From contig CANKNP010000216.1 of the NCBI GenBank assembly GCA_947483545.1, forward strand, positions 1 through 9,032: a stretch of DNA of 9,032 nucleotides, in the 5' to 3' direction. Shown here piece after piece: positions 6,620 to 9,032 of this stretch. The notes under the pieces were generated by a model, which was not told the origin of the DNA, did not search any database, and saw only the letters and a program-made list of their open reading frames with translations. Origin of the DNA: Deltaproteobacteria bacterium (GTDB taxonomy: Bacteria > Myxococcota > UBA796 > SXON01). Numbering within the stretch: the stretch's first letter is position 1; every line of letters begins with the position of its first letter. Position numbers and translations under genes: made by a program.

Positions 6620-7460
6620 CGAGGGCTCCAAGCAGGCGACGCGCCGCTGGCGGGAGGGTAGCGAGCACAAAGAGCAGGAGCGCGGCGGCGACCGCCAGGG
6701 TGACGGCCTCGGTACGCCCGTACCAGAGGAGCGCGCCGCCCAAGAGCGCGAGCCCCAGCGAGAGCTCGCTGGGGAGGCCAGCGAGCGCATGCACAGGGCG
6801 CAGCTCGGGGCGGCGAAGGCGGAGATCCCGCTCGATCTGGCGGTCGCTCTGCGCCGGGTCGATGCCGAGCGACTCGGTCCAGGCGGTGCGGGCCGCCTGC
6901 CATTGACCCACGGCGAGGTGGGCCTTGGACAAGCCACGGAAAGCCTCGGCGCGGCGCGGGTCAGCTGCCACCGCGGACTCAAAGGCCTCGATGGCGAGCG
7001 TGTGTTCGCCCTCCCGAAGCAGGTGAAAGCCGAGCACCGTGTGGGTCTCGGCGTCGGCCGGGGCCAGCTCGCGCGCCGTCTCGAGCGCCTTGCGGGCCTC
7101 GACTCCGTGGTCCAGACGATCCGCGACGAACCCCAGGAGCGCGTGGTACGCGGCGACGGTCGGGCGCAAGCTCACCGCCTCGCGCACGAACGGCAACGCC
7201 TCTTTGAAGCGGTGTTGGGCGACGAGCGTGGTCCCCAGATCCGCGGCCAACGCCGGATCGCCGGGGGCGAGGGCCAAGGCCTGACGGAAGCTCGCCTCGG
7301 CGTCCACGACGCGGCCAGCAGCGCGGAAGGCCCGGCCCCGAACGCGGAGAAACTCGACGGAGGGATCGTCGCGCTGGGGGAGCCGCTCGACCAGCAGCGC
7401 CGCCTCGCCTGCCTTGCCCATGGCGAGGAGCGCCTCGACGCGGCGAAGCTCAGGGCTCAT
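6612..7460 (-). CDS. TPR protein with two C-terminal transmembrane helices
   Basis: Protein of 282 residues. From about 1 to 205 it consists of TPR-like helix pairs; units near 35-68, 69-101, 137-169 and 171-203 show the A/G/F-x-x-ALxLxP spacing. Two hydrophobic segments follow, about 231-247 and 251-269, separated only by RTE, predicting a membrane hairpin with a short cytoplasmic basic tail and the TPR domain in the cytoplasm. ATG 7460 is the first in-frame ATG after an in-frame stop 11 codons upstream; the ribosome site is weak. Its stop lies inside the AAA+ gene start (ATGGCTGA). The last TPR ends in DPAQSDRQIERDLRL (201-215), matching DPSMRDLGIERGLRL in the AAA+ protein. It is likely a membrane anchor or adaptor for that ATPase; this is inferred from coupling and the shared motif. 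Confidence 0.85.
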   Translation of the reverse strand: MSPELRRVEALLAMGKAGEAALLVERLPQRDDPSVEFLRVRGRAFRAAGRVVDAEASFRQALALAPGDPALAADLGTTLVAQHRFKEALPFVREAVSLRPTVAAYHALLGFVADRLDHGVEARKALETARELAPADAETHTVLGFHLLREGEHTLAIEAFESAVAADPRRAEAFRGLSKAHLAVGQWQAARTAWTESLGIDPAQSDRQIERDLRLRRPELRPVHALAGLPSELSLGLALLGGALLWYGRTEAVTLAVAAALLLFVLATLPPAARRLLGALDG

Positions 7461-7579
7461 ATGGAAGGCTCGGGGGCATGGATGGCATGGACATCAGGCG
7501 GGGGCGGCGGTTCCCGAAGGGTATCCGGAAAAGGCGCACCCGAGTGCTCACACCCTGGACTGCCTCGCCACCCGCGCGC
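7461..7579. other. 119-nt spacer between peptidase and TPR genes
   Basis: It separates the minus-strand peptidase stop (7580-7582) from the TPR gene start (7460). I see only a weak CCCGAAGGG hairpin with a 3-bp stem and no T-tract, and no clear promoter hexamers. Whether the TPR gene has its own promoter here cannot be decided by eye. Confidence 0.5.

Positions 7580-9032
<1,453 letters not shown>

Noticed and set aside
5519..6661. Plus-strand open frame opposite the AAA+ gene
   Set aside because: It is antisense to a complete AAA module with all motifs, and its own product shows no recognisable domain.
6620..6982. N-terminal extension of the AAA+ protein to 6982
   Set aside because: It would lie within the TPR gene in another frame and reads as Arg/Ser-rich noise. 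ATG 6619 has a good ribosome site and leads straight into TPRs.
7510..7540. Possible terminator after the peptidase gene (CCCGAAGGG)
   Set aside because: The stem is too short and no T-tract follows in the coding sense.

Overview
The window is GC-rich (roughly two thirds G+C), densely coded DNA. It encodes beta-barrel and lipoprotein surface proteins with Asp/Gly-rich metal-binding repeats and an Asp-Thr microsatellite linker. Together with diaminopimelate (DAP) genes, this suggests a Gram-negative bacterium, most likely a myxobacterium-like (Myxococcota/deltaproteobacterial) lineage. That taxonomic guess is inference; there is no rRNA or marker gene to confirm it.

Left part, plus strand (41-3107): an outer-membrane beta-barrel protein with a signal peptide, then dapA (4-hydroxy-tetrahydrodipicolinate synthase), whose ATG overlaps the porin stop. 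A 239-nt spacer follows, holding two kinds of short tandem repeat and a strong palindrome/hairpin. After it comes a compact dapB (4-hydroxy-tetrahydrodipicolinate reductase). DapA and DapB catalyse consecutive steps towards DAP and lysine, so this half is core cell-wall and lysine metabolism with an unusual porin partner.

Right part, minus strand, read from the right edge leftwards (9032-3124): (i) a cyanophycinase-like S51-family serine peptidase, truncated by the window edge and preceded by an (Asp-Thr)8 linker that suggests export; (ii) a TPR protein with two C-terminal membrane helices; (iii) a TPR-AAA+ ATPase overlapping it by 8 bp; (iv) 29 nt further on, a short-signal lipoprotein with four 43-residue MopE-type metal-binding repeats and about twenty 23-24-residue leucine-rich (receptor-L-like) repeats. 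Gene (iv) is interrupted near its 3' end by a frameshift in a G8 tract, and repairing the frame gives a 718-residue protein. It stops 16 nt from the convergent dapB.

The AAA+/TPR pair is almost certainly a functional unit: the genes overlap and the proteins share a distinctive C-terminal TPR motif. Linking it to the two flanking exported proteins as one system is a hypothesis based only on orientation and spacing. I see no tRNA, rRNA, CRISPR array, transposase or phage gene.
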